From NCBI RefSeq assembly GCF_029223485.1, contig NZ_JARHTP010000003.1, positions 682,001-746,000 on the forward strand: 64,000 nt of DNA, written 5' to 3'. Under the pieces are notes generated by a model. That model was not told the DNA's origin. It did not search any database and was given only the letters and a program-made list of their open reading frames with translations. A program made the translations under genes and the position numbers. The stretch's first letter is position 1. Each line of letters begins with the position of its first letter. Source of the stretch: Streptomyces coacervatus (GTDB lineage: Bacteria; Actinomycetota; Actinomycetes; Streptomycetales; Streptomycetaceae). Of this stretch, positions 10,201 through 18,866 are shown piece by piece.

Positions 10201-12355
10201 AGACCTGCCCGAGTTGGTAGCTGTCGACGGCCGTCAGAGCGTCGGTGGTGGAGTCCTTGACGTGGACCTTGGTGGTGATGCTGTCCAAGCGGGTGGTGGA
10301 CCAGAACGTCGGCCCCATGGTGACGCAGACGTTGGTGGGCACCGAGGTCGACCCGGAAGGCAGGGTGGTGCTGTCGGTGGAGTCGCAGTGCAGGTCCCAC
10401 GGCACGTCGGGCCAGTGCGGGGCCGTGTTGTCGTTGAGGTTGCCCGCGGAGCAGTCGGTGAAGGTGTCCGTGGTCTGGCAGCGCTGCTTGGAGGTGAAGG
10501 TGACCTGACCGGCGGGGGTACGTCCCGTCTGCTCGTCGGTGAGCGTGTAGCCGTAGGAGATGCTGTCGAGCTTGCCGCCGCGGACGTACGAGGTCAGGGT
10601 GCCGGAGTCACCGGAGGCCGCCTGGCCGCCACCGAGGTCGTAGTAGTTCGTCTCGCTCGTGTAGTCGTAGCGCTGCACGAAGCCGCTCGGCGAAACGACG
10701 AAGTCCAGGTTCCAGCGCCAGCCCTCGTGCTTGTCGCACTGCGACGCCTTGCCCTTGGCCGAGTCGTAGCACGGATCACCCGATTCCGGGTGCAGCACCG
10801 GCACGCCCCAGGCGGCGTCGGTCGAGGAGTCGCCGGGAGTGCCGGACTGCATCCCGCCGGAGGTGCCGGGGCCGGTCGGGGAGTGGTCGGCACCGAAGTA
10901 GGCGGCCGTGCCGTCGGTGGTCAGGACCCGGAAGTAGACGCCGTCGTGCAGGCCGTTGGCGGCCCCGGACAGCTCCTGCACCAGCGTGCCGTCATCGCCC
11001 TGTAGCCGCCACTGCTTGATCTCACCCGACACACTGGAGTCGACGCCGTCCGGCACCAGCTGCCCGGAGTGCGAGCCGAAGGAGATCGTGGCGTTGTCCC
11101 CGCCCCAGCATTCATCCCCCGACCCCTTGAGGATCTTGTTGCCGCTGCTGTCCAGCAGGGACCCGCAGGAACGATACGTCCGCTCCACGAACCCTGGCTG
11201 GTAGTCCCAGCCGTCACCGACCCAGGACGCCTGGGAGTTACGCGCCGAGGTCTCCCCGTCCTCGGACTGCGAGTCGTAGGACAGGCCCACCGAGGGGACG
11301 TTGCCGCCGACCGCAGACGGGACATCGATCGGGTAGGAGTACGTGAACGCACCCGTGCCCGACGCCTGCCAACTCCCGGAAGGGGCCAGAGAGGTCGCCG
11401 CATAACTGCCCTGCGAACCCGCACTGCCCGAGGTGATCTCGACCGCCGCCGTATCCGCGGACATCGCCATCGGCGCGGCCTTGCCGCCGGAGGAAGACGG
11501 CGCGGCGCCTGAGGACGAGCTGAGGGTGAGCGTCGCGGTCAGCTGGTCCGCGGCAGCCCGGTTGGTGAACGCGATCGGCGTCTTCGTCCGGCACCGCGCC
11601 AGCTGAGGAGTGGTCAGCGCACACCCCGGCACCTGAACCAGCATCAACCGCGAGCCGAAGCCGCCGCCGTACGCCTTGGCCAGCGATGAGTAGTCGATGA
11701 CCGCCCGCACCCGGCCCTTACCGGCCTTGGCATGGGTACGCGTGAAGCCGAGCAGCATGCCATCCGAACCGGCACGCAGGGCCTGCGCATGCGAGGCCAC
11801 CTTGACCTGGACCGCCGTCGGCGCGACCGCGGCAGCCGCCTTCGACGTGTGCCCCGTAGCCGGAGCAGGGGCCACCCACACCGGCAGGCTGCCCGCCTTG
11901 ACAGGCTTCGTCACGGGAACCGTCTTGGCCGGCGCGGAAGTTGGTGCGCTGCTCGTGGGGCTGGGTGTGCTGGCCGTCTTGGCCGCCGGGGCAGAAACGG
12001 TCCGGGTCAGGCCCACGGTCTTCGTCCCCGCCTGCGGCCACACCGGCTTGGTGACCCGGTACCGGGTCACGGCCTTGTAGCCCTTCGGGTGGGCGGCGGT
12101 GGACCGGTGGAGCTTATGACTGCCGACCGCCGGAGTCTTCGGCAGGGCCTTCGGGTTCCACACCGTGCCCTTGAAGTGGTAGGGCCCGATGCTCCCCCGA
12201 GCGACTGCCACCGGCACCATCAGTGCCAGCAGGGCGATCGCCGCCGTGGCGAGTGTGAGTGTCCGACCCCAGATTCGGTACTGGACGCTCGCGAACCAAC
12301 GCGGTCTGCCACTCACCCGTAACCCCCATGGCCTGCGGTCCTGACAGACCGTCAT
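3791..12355 (-). CDS. Giant RHS/YD-repeat polymorphic toxin with lectin, Hint and ADP-ribosyltransferase-like domains
   Basis: A 2854-residue exported protein. An N-terminal hydrophobic segment (about residues 30-55) is followed by a Pro/Ala/Thr linker. The body from about residue 310 to 2350 carries many YD repeats and ends in the RHS core signature (RFLTPDP near residue 2324). Inserted in it are a bulb-type lectin-like segment (about 1450-1570, with QADGNLVL and FGTDGNLVVY) and a ricin-B-like segment with QNW/QKW/QTW motifs (about 2030-2150). Residues 2562-2705 form a Hint domain, and 2706-2854 resemble an ADP-ribosyltransferase. By analogy with RHS toxins, the shell encloses the tip, which Hint cleavage releases. 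The ATG at 12355 directly abuts a G-run; a GTG at 12316 with GGGGG six bases upstream is an alternative start. A DUF6000 gene follows. Confidence 0.85.
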   Translation of the reverse strand: MTVCQDRRPWGLRVSGRPRWFASVQYRIWGRTLTLATAAIALLALMVPVAVARGSIGPYHFKGTVWNPKALPKTPAVGSHKLHRSTAAHPKGYKAVTRYRVTKPVWPQAGTKTVGLTRTVSAPAAKTASTPSPTSSAPTSAPAKTVPVTKPVKAGSLPVWVAPAPATGHTSKAAAAVAPTAVQVKVASHAQALRAGSDGMLLGFTRTHAKAGKGRVRAVIDYSSLAKAYGGGFGSRLMLVQVPGCALTTPQLARCRTKTPIAFTNRAAADQLTATLTLSSSSGAAPSSSGGKAAPMAMSADTAAVEITSGSAGSQGSYAATSLAPSGSWQASGTGAFTYSYPIDVPSAVGGNVPSVGLSYDSQSEDGETSARNSQASWVGDGWDYQPGFVERTYRSCGSLLDSSGNKILKGSGDECWGGDNATISFGSHSGQLVPDGVDSSVSGEIKQWRLQGDDGTLVQELSGAANGLHDGVYFRVLTTDGTAAYFGADHSPTGPGTSGGMQSGTPGDSSTDAAWGVPVLHPESGDPCYDSAKGKASQCDKHEGWRWNLDFVVSPSGFVQRYDYTSETNYYDLGGGQAASGDSGTLTSYVRGGKLDSISYGYTLTDEQTGRTPAGQVTFTSKQRCQTTDTFTDCSAGNLNDNTAPHWPDVPWDLHCDSTDSTTLPSGSTSVPTNVCVTMGPTFWSTTRLDSITTKVHVKDSTTDALTAVDSYQLGQVYSDAGGTVDPVTGTTVDPKDAGSLQAVMWLQSIQHTGKDTYGNGNSDIKLNEVAFTGTEIDNRVNDASPSAPPLYRPRISSIQTETGESIAVDYNLNPCANKTLSISAADSNTNSCYPVYWTVPGASKPIADWFNKTTVHTVTASDLTIASQYKPNSQNIPAGSEIQVSTYSYSGAAWHRDDSAQTDDQYRTWDQFRGFRTVTVQTGQAPEPVTQKTTTYLQGMDGDYKADGTRRSISVDAKVGGTTVQNVTDVNQLAGTALESDTYTAAGGSIDAETVNGPFTYTTTAHAAQTPWTDWTQDDNPGQTKPTLSTLPDLTAYRAKSTQSHGYDLLADGTWRHTRTDTAYDSQGRVSTVDAHGDVSVAAQEKCSTTTYAARSSDNTMTLAYPDQVTSVSGPCGTAPSAGTLLADKKIYYDGDGTLTNLGTFGQLDQTGSSAVGQVSAVRTATDYTGTSENWQTSSTMKYDGAGRVTDTLDATGQNTHTAFSPSWSLLGGNTNPTSITTTNSQSWKVTSTLDALRGLPTENVDANNRKTDITYDALGRRTAVWLPGRDQASGQSADKTFTYSINPGAVASPGGTITSPGDPSAVTTKTLRDDGTYASSITIYDGMLQPRQTQATADGDSNSGRIISDTFYDSHGWQTASFAPYSEPNNFPSTTLYAANENQIPSETTTAYDGEGRAVTSTLWHQAVQQWHTTTSYPGADETDTTAPAGGRSTATYTNALGQTTSKVVKNTGSTVILHGGAVIPSGTSLMSDSVRLTMQADGNLVLTALATGKTIWSSATSGNPGAYAQFGTDGNLVVYTAAGTAKWTTGLTATTGSTFRVRNDSTVVVVASDSSTVLWRQGTVNAVPAANATTAYTYTPAGKVDTIKDNAGNTWNYHYNLLGQKTSQTDPNTGTTSYDKYDVVGNLLQTTDARGQVLSYAYDWDNRRTAEYNSAWSATPDPAKELASWTYDTLAKGYPTSSTRYVGGTSGSAYTQAVTGYNTAYQPTGSTLTVPAGDGFAAAGQSTAPSSGTVTYTSTATYTPGVGLLSTVHYHADGNLPTEDVDYGYTQQGNIDGIGGFISSSNTPSYVDTTVHDPFGRVLQTNYGPTGKELATFAQYDATTGRVTQTSSMLQTSTTALDVANYRYNQAGEITAIDDLQDNTTHDTQCFTYDSFQRLTAAWTDTAGITNSTSAPVGSVGGCNTSSVQTTTTSPVTTTTVGGPAPYWQTYTYNLLGDRTGMVNHDTTGTAANNTTQTTAYTGTDGTTTATLPDQAGTTTSNNPTTGTATWTPTYTDPAYSNKNAGDTISRKTTTTGPVTTGFTLSGGGKLCIDDAGASTTPGAVVRTYTCNASAAQNWTIGTDGTVKVLGTMCLDTTGNATTAGTLLVIDTCNSDATQKWKATSTGTLVSNANSAMCVTDPGASATIRTQLTLATCGSAGQTWTTAGTGALPSGQTQTFTYDAEGRTATVATGSGTHTNTSKYLYAADGSLLEQTSSVDGTDKTRILYLFGGTEQITLNVSAKTWTGLRNITGPDGTTVTRSSTGTVSYQVANAQGTATTAIDASTLAVTRRYYDPYGNSRGTKPTSWVSADENHGYLGQPTDATTGLDLLGARNYDPAQGRFLTPDPVFEAGDPNQMGGYTYAGDNPSTKSDPSGLFLPGDVLAGPHTKKSGSSGTDDSSGATTSSGSGSGSSSTTPGNPYACSRFGECGPTVNYKHDPAKIVVKIAVKLVIEPLWDVAKCEFWIGGGGAAHDQACQVAGGVVSGGGLEDGVGAVGGGAARDLEGAGEGAAEGNAAAASDSINEAAADEADIVAAKRANAQEHAKEADAEAAKASEPETGNSGTKPTSEAKEPSRCSFSPNTPVLMDKGKTKPISKIKTGDKVEAANPKTGKHQGARTVQHVWINHDHDLLDLTIRTEDGGTATLHTTANHPFWNDTTHTWVAAGKLHHGDALNTATNDHAYVVTTQPTIGAANRWNLTVQQLHTYYVVAGGVPILVHNTNCPDFDTSGLGSDNPTPSDVVHSAQELTGTDGVYLYRGVTHDHWNYDDAAAGSAVPRGGHGDPVAHSGDDTESEMTSWSPDLETAQEFSKDSGYGSRPNLVLRVPFSSIAPDRMIVAGDRGLDELEIQVWGTVDGCEVSCNGGPFSRP
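4241..4672 (-). other. Hint (intein-like) autoprocessing domain of the RHS protein
   Basis: Residues 2562-2705 begin with CSFSPNTPVLM, carry the block-B-like TANHPFW, and end with VPILVHN. These are the N-terminal nucleophile cysteine, the conserved TxxHPF histidine and the terminal His-Asn of Hint domains. In polymorphic toxins such pretoxin Hint domains cut after the Asn and free the C-terminal toxin. All expected catalytic residues are visible. Confidence 0.8.
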
Positions 12356-12653
12356 CCCCCCACCACACGAGGCGTGTGATCGACGGGAGGCTATTGATGG
12401 CGGGTGGGCAACTCAATACCCTGTGCCGACGATGTGGCGATCACGTATGCCAACTGAGTGCCTGGTGCGCCCTTTCCATGAAGGGTCGAACATCATCACC
12501 TTGCGGCAAACCGGACACCACGTGCGCCACCTGTCACATCTTCAACGTCCGCAGATGTGACGAGGGTCACGAGTGCAAAGTGTTGGCAAATAGAGGGGGG
12601 ACCGTCTCGTGTTGTCCGGATATGCCAGAAAGCCGCATGAGCGAAGGGAACTG
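12356..12653. promoter_or_regulatory. Divergent intergenic region between the RHS toxin and the secreted LamG protein
   Basis: About 300 bp without a supported gene. It must hold the promoters of both large divergent genes. A G-rich ribosome site lies on the minus strand next to the RHS start, and GAAGGGA precedes the ATG at 12654. I could not identify convincing -10/-35 pairs. A short open frame across it on the plus strand has no coding signature. Confidence 0.4.
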
Positions 12654-15600
12654 ATGCGCCGTCTGGCGCTGATACCCGCGCTGGCAGGTCTGTTGCTCAC
12701 CGTTCCCGCTGCTCCAGCACATGCCGACGAGTCGATCCCGAGTGATCCGCTGCTGGCCGCCCAGGCCGAGGCCGTCAGCGGCGGTCAGGACGTACCCGTC
12801 GAGTCCCTGACGACGGAGACTTCCACCGTCACCGCCAACCCGGACGGCATGTTCACCTCCACCACCAACGTCATGCCGGTGCGGGTCCTCAAGGACGGCG
12901 TCTGGACACCAGTCGACGCCACCCTCGCCACGAATCCGGACGGCACGCTGTCGCCCAAGGCCACGCCGAACGACGTCACCCTCTCCAGCGGCGGCAACGG
13001 CCCCTTGGTCACCCTGACCAACGAGAACGGGCACAGCATGGCCCTGACCATGCCCTTCCCCCTGCCCGCGCCAACCGTCAGCGACGACACGGCTGTGTAC
13101 AAGTCGGTGCTGGCCGGCGTGGATCTGTCCGTCTCGGTCACCGATCAGGGCGGCTTCAGCGACGTACTGATCGTCCACGACGCCACAGCCGCCGCCGACC
13201 CGCACATCAAACAGCTCACCGAGGCCGCCTCCACCCACGGCCTGACCCTCTCCACCACGGATTCGGGCGGCATGGACGCCACCGCCGCCGACGGCACCGT
13301 CGCCTACACCAGCCCCCGCCCGCTGATGTGGGACTCGAGCACCCTTCCGGACGCGCCGACGGATATCGCGCCCACGGCGGACACCACCACGACCGGTGAC
13401 GCCCCCGCCACGTCCTCCGCCGACGGCCCCGGCGCGGGAGCCAACGTCGACACGGTGCCGATGAGCACCACCTCCAGCAGCCTCACGCTGGCACCGGATA
13501 TGACCGTGCTCAAGGACCCGGGCACGACCTACCCGGTGTACATCGACCCGTTCGACACCCCAGACACCAAGGCTTCCGGCCACTACGACGAGGTCTACTC
13601 CAGCTCCACCTGCTCCGACAGCCCGCAGTACGACAAACCGCAGACCAATGGCGAGGGCGTCGGCTACCAGCGCTGGGGCGGCATCTGCGGAAACGGGCTG
13701 GAACGCTCCTACTACGCCATCCCCACGAGCAGCCTCGACCCCTCCATGCAGGTCTACGACGCCAGCATCACGGTGAGCTCCTGGTACGCGGCCAGCTGGG
13801 ACTGCTCCCAGAACCAGCCGATCACCCTGCACACCACCGGTTCGATCGACTCGGGCACCGACTGGAACAACAAACCCGGGACCGTGGACGACAGTTACGC
13901 GCCCGTCAAGACCACGATCCCCAGCGCGGCCAACTCCGGCAGCAACTGCAGCAACCACACCGCGACCTTCAAGGTCCCCGACCAGGCCCAGCGAATCGCG
14001 AAGTACCACAGCTCAAGCGGCGACTACTGGACCGTCGCCCTGTACGGCGACGAGAGCATCTCCTCAAGCAACGACAACTACCTGCGCATGTCCAGCTCCC
14101 TCTCGATGACCGTGAAGTTCGACATCCCGCCCGACGTCCCGACCAGTCTCCACACCACCCCGCCTTCCACCGGAGCCGCCGGCTCCTGCGTCACAAGCGG
14201 TGACGGCTGGATCGGCGCCACCACGTATTCGGACGCCGGCAGCAACATTCAGCTCCATTCGACGGTCAAGTCGAATGTCTCCGGGGAGAACGTCAAGGCG
14301 ATCTTTCACGTCTGGGACCGGACCGTCCTCGACTCCAGCGGCAACGCCCAGGACAAGGGAAGCCCCGCTACCGGCTACGTACCGGCGGACACTGCCAGAG
14401 ACGTCAACCTGCCCATCGGGTTCACCCTCAAAGACGGCCACGAGTACGGCTGGGACGCCTACGCGCAGGACAACAATTCGGCCCTGAGCCTGACCTCCGA
14501 CATCAGCGACCATTGCTGGTTCAAGACCGACTTCACCCCACCGGATACTCCTGACGTCGCCGACAACTCCGACGTCCCGGCCGTCGGCACAGGCTCCACA
14601 GCCAGCGGTATCTACACCGGCAGCCAGACCAGCTTCACCGTCACGGCTACGGACGGCGCTCCATCCGACAGCAGCTGCACGCCCAATGCATGCCTGTCCA
14701 GCGGTGTCGATCACTTCCTGTGGCTCCTCGACAGCCAGCCCACCGCCACCACCGGCAAGCCGGTGTCGATCACCAGTACCGACAGTCAGGGCACCGCGAC
14801 CGGCAAAATCCCGGTCACCCTGCCCACCTGGGGCGTGCACACCCTGTACGTCGCGGCCGTCGACGCGGCTGGCAACATCTCGCAGGCTCCGGCCAGTTAC
14901 ACCTTCACCGTGCCCTGGAATCCCGACACGAAGATCACGCCCGGGGACATCAGCGGGGACGGCGTTCCTGACCTGCTCGCCACCACCAAGACCGGCGACC
15001 TCGAACTGATCCCCGGCGACACCGACCCAGCCCAGAGCCCCGCCCCCGCCCAGACCGGGTCTGTCACCGGCACGACTCCCGCAATCAACGGCCCGGCGCT
15101 CGTCTCGACGCCGGCCGACTCGCCCGACGGAACCGGCTGGAACAACTACCTCATCGCTCACCGGGGCAATCTGCACGGCGCGGACGTCGACGATCTGTTC
15201 GCCTACAACAAGCAGACCAAGCAGCTCTACATCGTCAAGAACGACCTCGACCCCGCCAGCGACAACGCCATCCCGCTCGTCAAGTATTCGGACTACCCCG
15301 GCTACGTGGGCAAACGCTACCCCCACATCAACAAGGAGAGCTGCGCGTCCTCCGACTTCGTCGCCGACGACACACGTTGCCGCACCGCCGGTTACAACAA
15401 CCAGAGCTGGGACATCAGCCAACTGGTGACGCCAGGCGATGTCTACGGCAACTCCAGCTATCCAGCTGTCATCACCGTCGAGAACAAGAGGCTGTGGATC
15501 TACCAGGCGGACGGCGGCGATCACTTGAAGAACCCGATCCTGCTCGGTGACGGTGACTGGTCCGGCCTCACCCTGATCGCGCCCGGCAAGGTCCAAGGCA

Positions 15601-16583
15601 CGCCCACCCTGTGGGCGCGGGACAACTCCACCGGAGCGCTCTACACCTACTCACTCGCCCTCGACTCAAGCGGACAGCCTCCGCTCCTGCACGCCTCCAC
15701 TCACACCGCCCTGCCGCTGACCCTGTCGCCGAGCACCTACCCCGCCATCGCCTCGCCGGGCGACCTGAACAGCCCGACCGGCGGCCCTGACGGGAACCCC
15801 GACCTGTACGCCGTGGACACCCACGGCGAGCTCACCGAATACCCGTACGTCCAGAGCAAAGTGCTCGTCTCCCCACCCCAGTACGTCTTCAGCGACCCGG
15901 TCTCCCTAGGCACGGTCACCAACACCGCCACCCACGACTGGACCCTCGACGACGGCACCGGCACCACGGCAAAGGACGGCGTCGGCGCCCTCGACGGCAC
16001 CCTGAGCGGCGCCTATTCCTGGGCCACCGACACCGGCCGGGGCAAGGTCCTCAGTCTCACCGGCACCACCGGATACGCCGCCACCAGCGGGCCGGCCGTC
16101 GACACTTCGAAGAGCTTCACCGTCTCGGCCTGGGTCAACCTCACTTCCCTCACCGCCAACTCGACCTTCGTCTCCCAGTCCGACAGCGCAGGCAACGCCA
16201 ACGGATTCCAGCTGTACTACTCCTCCGGCAAACAGGCCTGGGCCTTCGGTCGCCACAACGACGACACCACCAGTACCGCCTTCACGGCCGCCTACGGCGG
16301 TACCCCGACTACCGGCCGATGGACCCACCTGGTCGGCGTCTACGACGCCTCCACCAACCAACTCACCCTCTACGTCAACGGCCGCCAGTCCGGCACCAAG
16401 ACATTCGGTGGCACCTCCTGGAACGCCGCCGGCCCCCTCCAGATCGGCCGCCGCCTTTTCCAGGGCACTTACGCCGAGTACGCCAACGGCGAGGTCAGCG
16501 ACATCCACGTCTACAACACCGCCCTGCCCCCCGCCGACGCCGCGGCGACCGGCGACAACCCCGCCGTCAGCCAACTCGACTGA
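12654..16583 (+). CDS. Large secreted protein with DNRLRE, FG-GAP and LamG-like domains
   Basis: A 1309-residue exported protein. I chose ATG 12654 because GAAGGGA lies just upstream and the first 25 residues form a clear signal peptide ending AHA; a GTG at 12609 adds 15 residues without benefit. Residues about 280-480 resemble the DNRLRE region (a SYYAIPTSSL-type strand, paired cysteines, WNNKPG). Ig-like segments follow. An FG-GAP/VCBS-like stretch (GDISGDGVPDLL) lies near residue 765. The C-terminal 200 residues form a LamG/concanavalin-like jelly roll with FTVSAWVNL and LYVNGRQSGT. No catalytic site was seen, so an adhesive or carbohydrate-binding surface role is likely. It is divergent from the RHS gene and may be functionally linked, since such proteins often neighbour RHS genes in Streptomyces. 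Confidence 0.8.
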   Translation: MRRLALIPALAGLLLTVPAAPAHADESIPSDPLLAAQAEAVSGGQDVPVESLTTETSTVTANPDGMFTSTTNVMPVRVLKDGVWTPVDATLATNPDGTLSPKATPNDVTLSSGGNGPLVTLTNENGHSMALTMPFPLPAPTVSDDTAVYKSVLAGVDLSVSVTDQGGFSDVLIVHDATAAADPHIKQLTEAASTHGLTLSTTDSGGMDATAADGTVAYTSPRPLMWDSSTLPDAPTDIAPTADTTTTGDAPATSSADGPGAGANVDTVPMSTTSSSLTLAPDMTVLKDPGTTYPVYIDPFDTPDTKASGHYDEVYSSSTCSDSPQYDKPQTNGEGVGYQRWGGICGNGLERSYYAIPTSSLDPSMQVYDASITVSSWYAASWDCSQNQPITLHTTGSIDSGTDWNNKPGTVDDSYAPVKTTIPSAANSGSNCSNHTATFKVPDQAQRIAKYHSSSGDYWTVALYGDESISSSNDNYLRMSSSLSMTVKFDIPPDVPTSLHTTPPSTGAAGSCVTSGDGWIGATTYSDAGSNIQLHSTVKSNVSGENVKAIFHVWDRTVLDSSGNAQDKGSPATGYVPADTARDVNLPIGFTLKDGHEYGWDAYAQDNNSALSLTSDISDHCWFKTDFTPPDTPDVADNSDVPAVGTGSTASGIYTGSQTSFTVTATDGAPSDSSCTPNACLSSGVDHFLWLLDSQPTATTGKPVSITSTDSQGTATGKIPVTLPTWGVHTLYVAAVDAAGNISQAPASYTFTVPWNPDTKITPGDISGDGVPDLLATTKTGDLELIPGDTDPAQSPAPAQTGSVTGTTPAINGPALVSTPADSPDGTGWNNYLIAHRGNLHGADVDDLFAYNKQTKQLYIVKNDLDPASDNAIPLVKYSDYPGYVGKRYPHINKESCASSDFVADDTRCRTAGYNNQSWDISQLVTPGDVYGNSSYPAVITVENKRLWIYQADGGDHLKNPILLGDGDWSGLTLIAPGKVQGTPTLWARDNSTGALYTYSLALDSSGQPPLLHASTHTALPLTLSPSTYPAIASPGDLNSPTGGPDGNPDLYAVDTHGELTEYPYVQSKVLVSPPQYVFSDPVSLGTVTNTATHDWTLDDGTGTTAKDGVGALDGTLSGAYSWATDTGRGKVLSLTGTTGYAATSGPAVDTSKSFTVSAWVNLTSLTANSTFVSQSDSAGNANGFQLYYSSGKQAWAFGRHNDDTTSTAFTAAYGGTPTTGRWTHLVGVYDASTNQLTLYVNGRQSGTKTFGGTSWNAAGPLQIGRRLFQGTYAEYANGEVSDIHVYNTALPPADAAATGDNPAVSQLD

Positions 16584-16603
16584 TTCATAACGCGAGTTCA
16601 GGT

Positions 16604-16630
16604 GCTCGACCAGGGACCCCCTGGTCGAGC
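16604..16630 (+). terminator. Hairpin terminator after the LamG protein gene
   Basis: A perfect 12-bp inverted repeat (GCTCGACCAGGG / CCCTGGTCGAGC) with a three-base loop begins 20 bases after the stop codon at 16583. There is no T-run, as is common for Streptomyces terminators. Confidence 0.8.
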
Positions 16631-16848
16631 GCCCGTCCGCTCAGCGCCGAGGACCCGTCAGTCACCGAACCGCCCGTACAACGCTCCCAGGTACCGCCCT
16701 GTCAGAGCACGTCACTACAGTTCTCGATCACCTGACCGGCGCACCCGCGAACGATCGGCGAACCCGGCAGGGTCTCGACCCGGCACAGCCCTTCTGCTCG
16801 ATCCTCGCGCTCCCGCTCACAGTCGGCCTATTCCCTGGGGGGACCAAC

Positions 16849-18528
16849 TTGAGACGCAGCACCTTCTTGGCGGCAGCCACGGCAACCGCACTGTCCGCCA
16901 CCCTGTTCGCCGGCCCGTCCCCGGCCCAAGCGGACAGCGCCACCGGCGGTCCCGTCCTGGTCGGCGCGGACGGCTGGTACAGCCAGCCGGGGATGCTCTT
17001 CGTGACCGCGCACTCCGACAGTCCCATCACCCACATCACAGCCCACTTCTACCCGGTGGACGCACCGGCCGGGGACCCGGAAGCGGGATCAACCGAGGAC
17101 TTCACCCAGTACTCCGGACAGGACGCGACGTCCGGCACCTGGCGGGCGCCGGTCCACCTGGCCGATCTCGGCGACTACCGGGTGACCGTCGACCTGCAGG
17201 ACGCCTCCGGCGCCACCGTGACCGGTGCCCTCTCCCCGTACGACCTGCAGTACCGGACCATCGTCACGATCCCCGACCTGACCGCTGCCCCCAGCGTGCC
17301 GGACTACCTCCACCAGCAGGTCTCCGTCAGCGGCACCGTTCTCGCCGAGGACCCCCGCCACCCCGATGCCCCCACCCCGGCCGACGACCTACCTGTCGAC
17401 ATCGAGACCGGGCGCGGCCGAGTGACCGCGACCACCGCGGCCGACGGCCGCTTCACCGCCGCCTTCGTCCCCACCCAGACCTCCATCGACCTGTCCGGCG
17501 CGCCCGAGACCTCCAGCGCCTACCCGGGGGCCATCAACCTGGCGACGCCCAAGCAGCACCTCCACACCGTGCAGGCACCGGTCCGCTTCACCGCGAGCAC
17601 CCATGCCCTGAACCTGAAACAGGGCACCACCGGCACCGTCACCGGCCGCGCGGAGATCCAGACCAGCGCCGGCTGGCAACCGCTGCCGCACACCACGATC
17701 GCCCTCTTCGGCCTCGGCGCCGGCGGTCTTCCCGACTTCCAGGCCGGCCAGACCACCACCGACAGCCAGGGCGCCTACACCCTGCACGTCTCCTCCGGCA
17801 ACCCCGCGCCGACTGCCGAACTCATGGCCGGCACCGCCTACATGCCCTTCCAGCAGGTCGCCACCGAACCCTTCAGCCTCCACGTCGCCTACACCACCCA
17901 CATCGAGACGAGCGCGGCCCTCAACGACGACTCGACCCTCAAGGTCTTCGGCTCCGTCTACTACGAGGACGCACGCGCGACCTGGCCCACCAAGCCCACC
18001 GTCACCCTGCAGTACTCCAAGGACGGCAAGAGCGGCTGGAAGAACGCCACCACCCTCCCCGTCAAAATCCTCCACAACAAGCCCCAGCAGCCTGAGACAT
18101 TCGCCCGCACCTTCACCACACCAGACAACAACGCCTACTGGCGCGCCCGCTTCAACGGCAACCCCGACCTGGCGACCAGCACCACCAAACCCGTGCACCT
18201 CTACCGCTACGCCACACGCATCACCGGCTTCCACGCCTCCCCCGACCCGGTCCGCACGTCGCAGCCGATCAGTTTCACCGGCACGCTCCAGTACAAGGAC
18301 GGCACCACCTGGAAGCCGCTCAGCGGCGGCTCCCCCGCCCTCTACTTCCGGCCCCGCGGCTCCACCACCTACCACTTCGTCGCCGACCTGGACACCGACA
18401 AACACGGCCACCTCATCGGCATGGTGACCGCGAAACAGGACGGCACCTGGGCCGTCGCCTTCAACCGCCAGACCGGAAACCACTACCTCAAAAGCGCCCC
18501 GGTCACCGACTACGTCGACGTCCGATGA
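16849..18528 (+). CDS. Secreted multidomain beta-rich protein, unknown function
   Basis: A 559-residue protein. The start is a TTG at 16849, preceded by a GGGGGGA ribosome site at suitable distance. The first 29 residues form a signal peptide ending AQA. The mature protein has several repeated segments of about 100 residues with Ig-like or carboxypeptidase-regulatory-like strands. These include QVSVSGTVL, DGRFTAAFVP and DSQGAYTLHV patterns, and late in the protein VTLQYSKDGKSGW and ITGFHASPDPV. No enzyme motif was seen. It is probably a cell-wall or extracellular binding protein. It follows the LamG protein behind a terminator and so has its own promoter in the 265-bp gap. Confidence 0.7.
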   Translation: MRRSTFLAAATATALSATLFAGPSPAQADSATGGPVLVGADGWYSQPGMLFVTAHSDSPITHITAHFYPVDAPAGDPEAGSTEDFTQYSGQDATSGTWRAPVHLADLGDYRVTVDLQDASGATVTGALSPYDLQYRTIVTIPDLTAAPSVPDYLHQQVSVSGTVLAEDPRHPDAPTPADDLPVDIETGRGRVTATTAADGRFTAAFVPTQTSIDLSGAPETSSAYPGAINLATPKQHLHTVQAPVRFTASTHALNLKQGTTGTVTGRAEIQTSAGWQPLPHTTIALFGLGAGGLPDFQAGQTTTDSQGAYTLHVSSGNPAPTAELMAGTAYMPFQQVATEPFSLHVAYTTHIETSAALNDDSTLKVFGSVYYEDARATWPTKPTVTLQYSKDGKSGWKNATTLPVKILHNKPQQPETFARTFTTPDNNAYWRARFNGNPDLATSTTKPVHLYRYATRITGFHASPDPVRTSQPISFTGTLQYKDGTTWKPLSGGSPALYFRPRGSTTYHFVADLDTDKHGHLIGMVTAKQDGTWAVAFNRQTGNHYLKSAPVTDYVDVR

Positions 18529-18866
18529 ACCCCCGCAGAGTGGCCGGCACCTCTGGTCACGACCGGCTGGGCGGAGCGATACGGCCGCCCGGCTCGCTAC
18601 GACCGGCTGCTCCAGGCGAAAGAGAAGCTGGCAGCCATGTGCTGCGGGTCGGCGAGGAGGACATGCGGCTGCTCCAAGTGGCCGGTATGCCCGAGCTCCT
18701 GGCCGAAGCCGTGCGTGACTTGGTCGCCGAGTACGAGGCCAAGGAGTCCCCCGAAGCGATCTGCGCGCGAGACGCCGACAAGCTGGAGTGCATGATCCAG
18801 GGCATCGTGCCGTGCATCGAGTTCAACAGCACAAACGGCACACCGTGCACCAAGATCCACCGCTGA
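18525..18866 (+). pseudogene. HD-domain phosphohydrolase remnant
   Basis: The frame opens at an ATG overlapping the previous stop, but only its middle looks like a real protein. Residues about 50-100 contain MPELLAEAVRDLVAEYEAKE and then ARDADKLECMIQGI. This is the C-terminal half of an HD-family nucleotide phosphohydrolase (YfbR/HDDC2-like), including the DADKLE helix. The catalytic H..HD part is absent and the tail beyond the motif diverges at once. The gene is therefore a fragment, and the start at 18525 is probably fortuitous. Confidence 0.6.

Noticed and set aside
12259..12654. Plus-strand cysteine-rich frame between the RHS and LamG genes
   Set aside because: CxxC pairs drew attention, but it overlaps the RHS start, lacks a ribosome site and looks like random intergenic translation.
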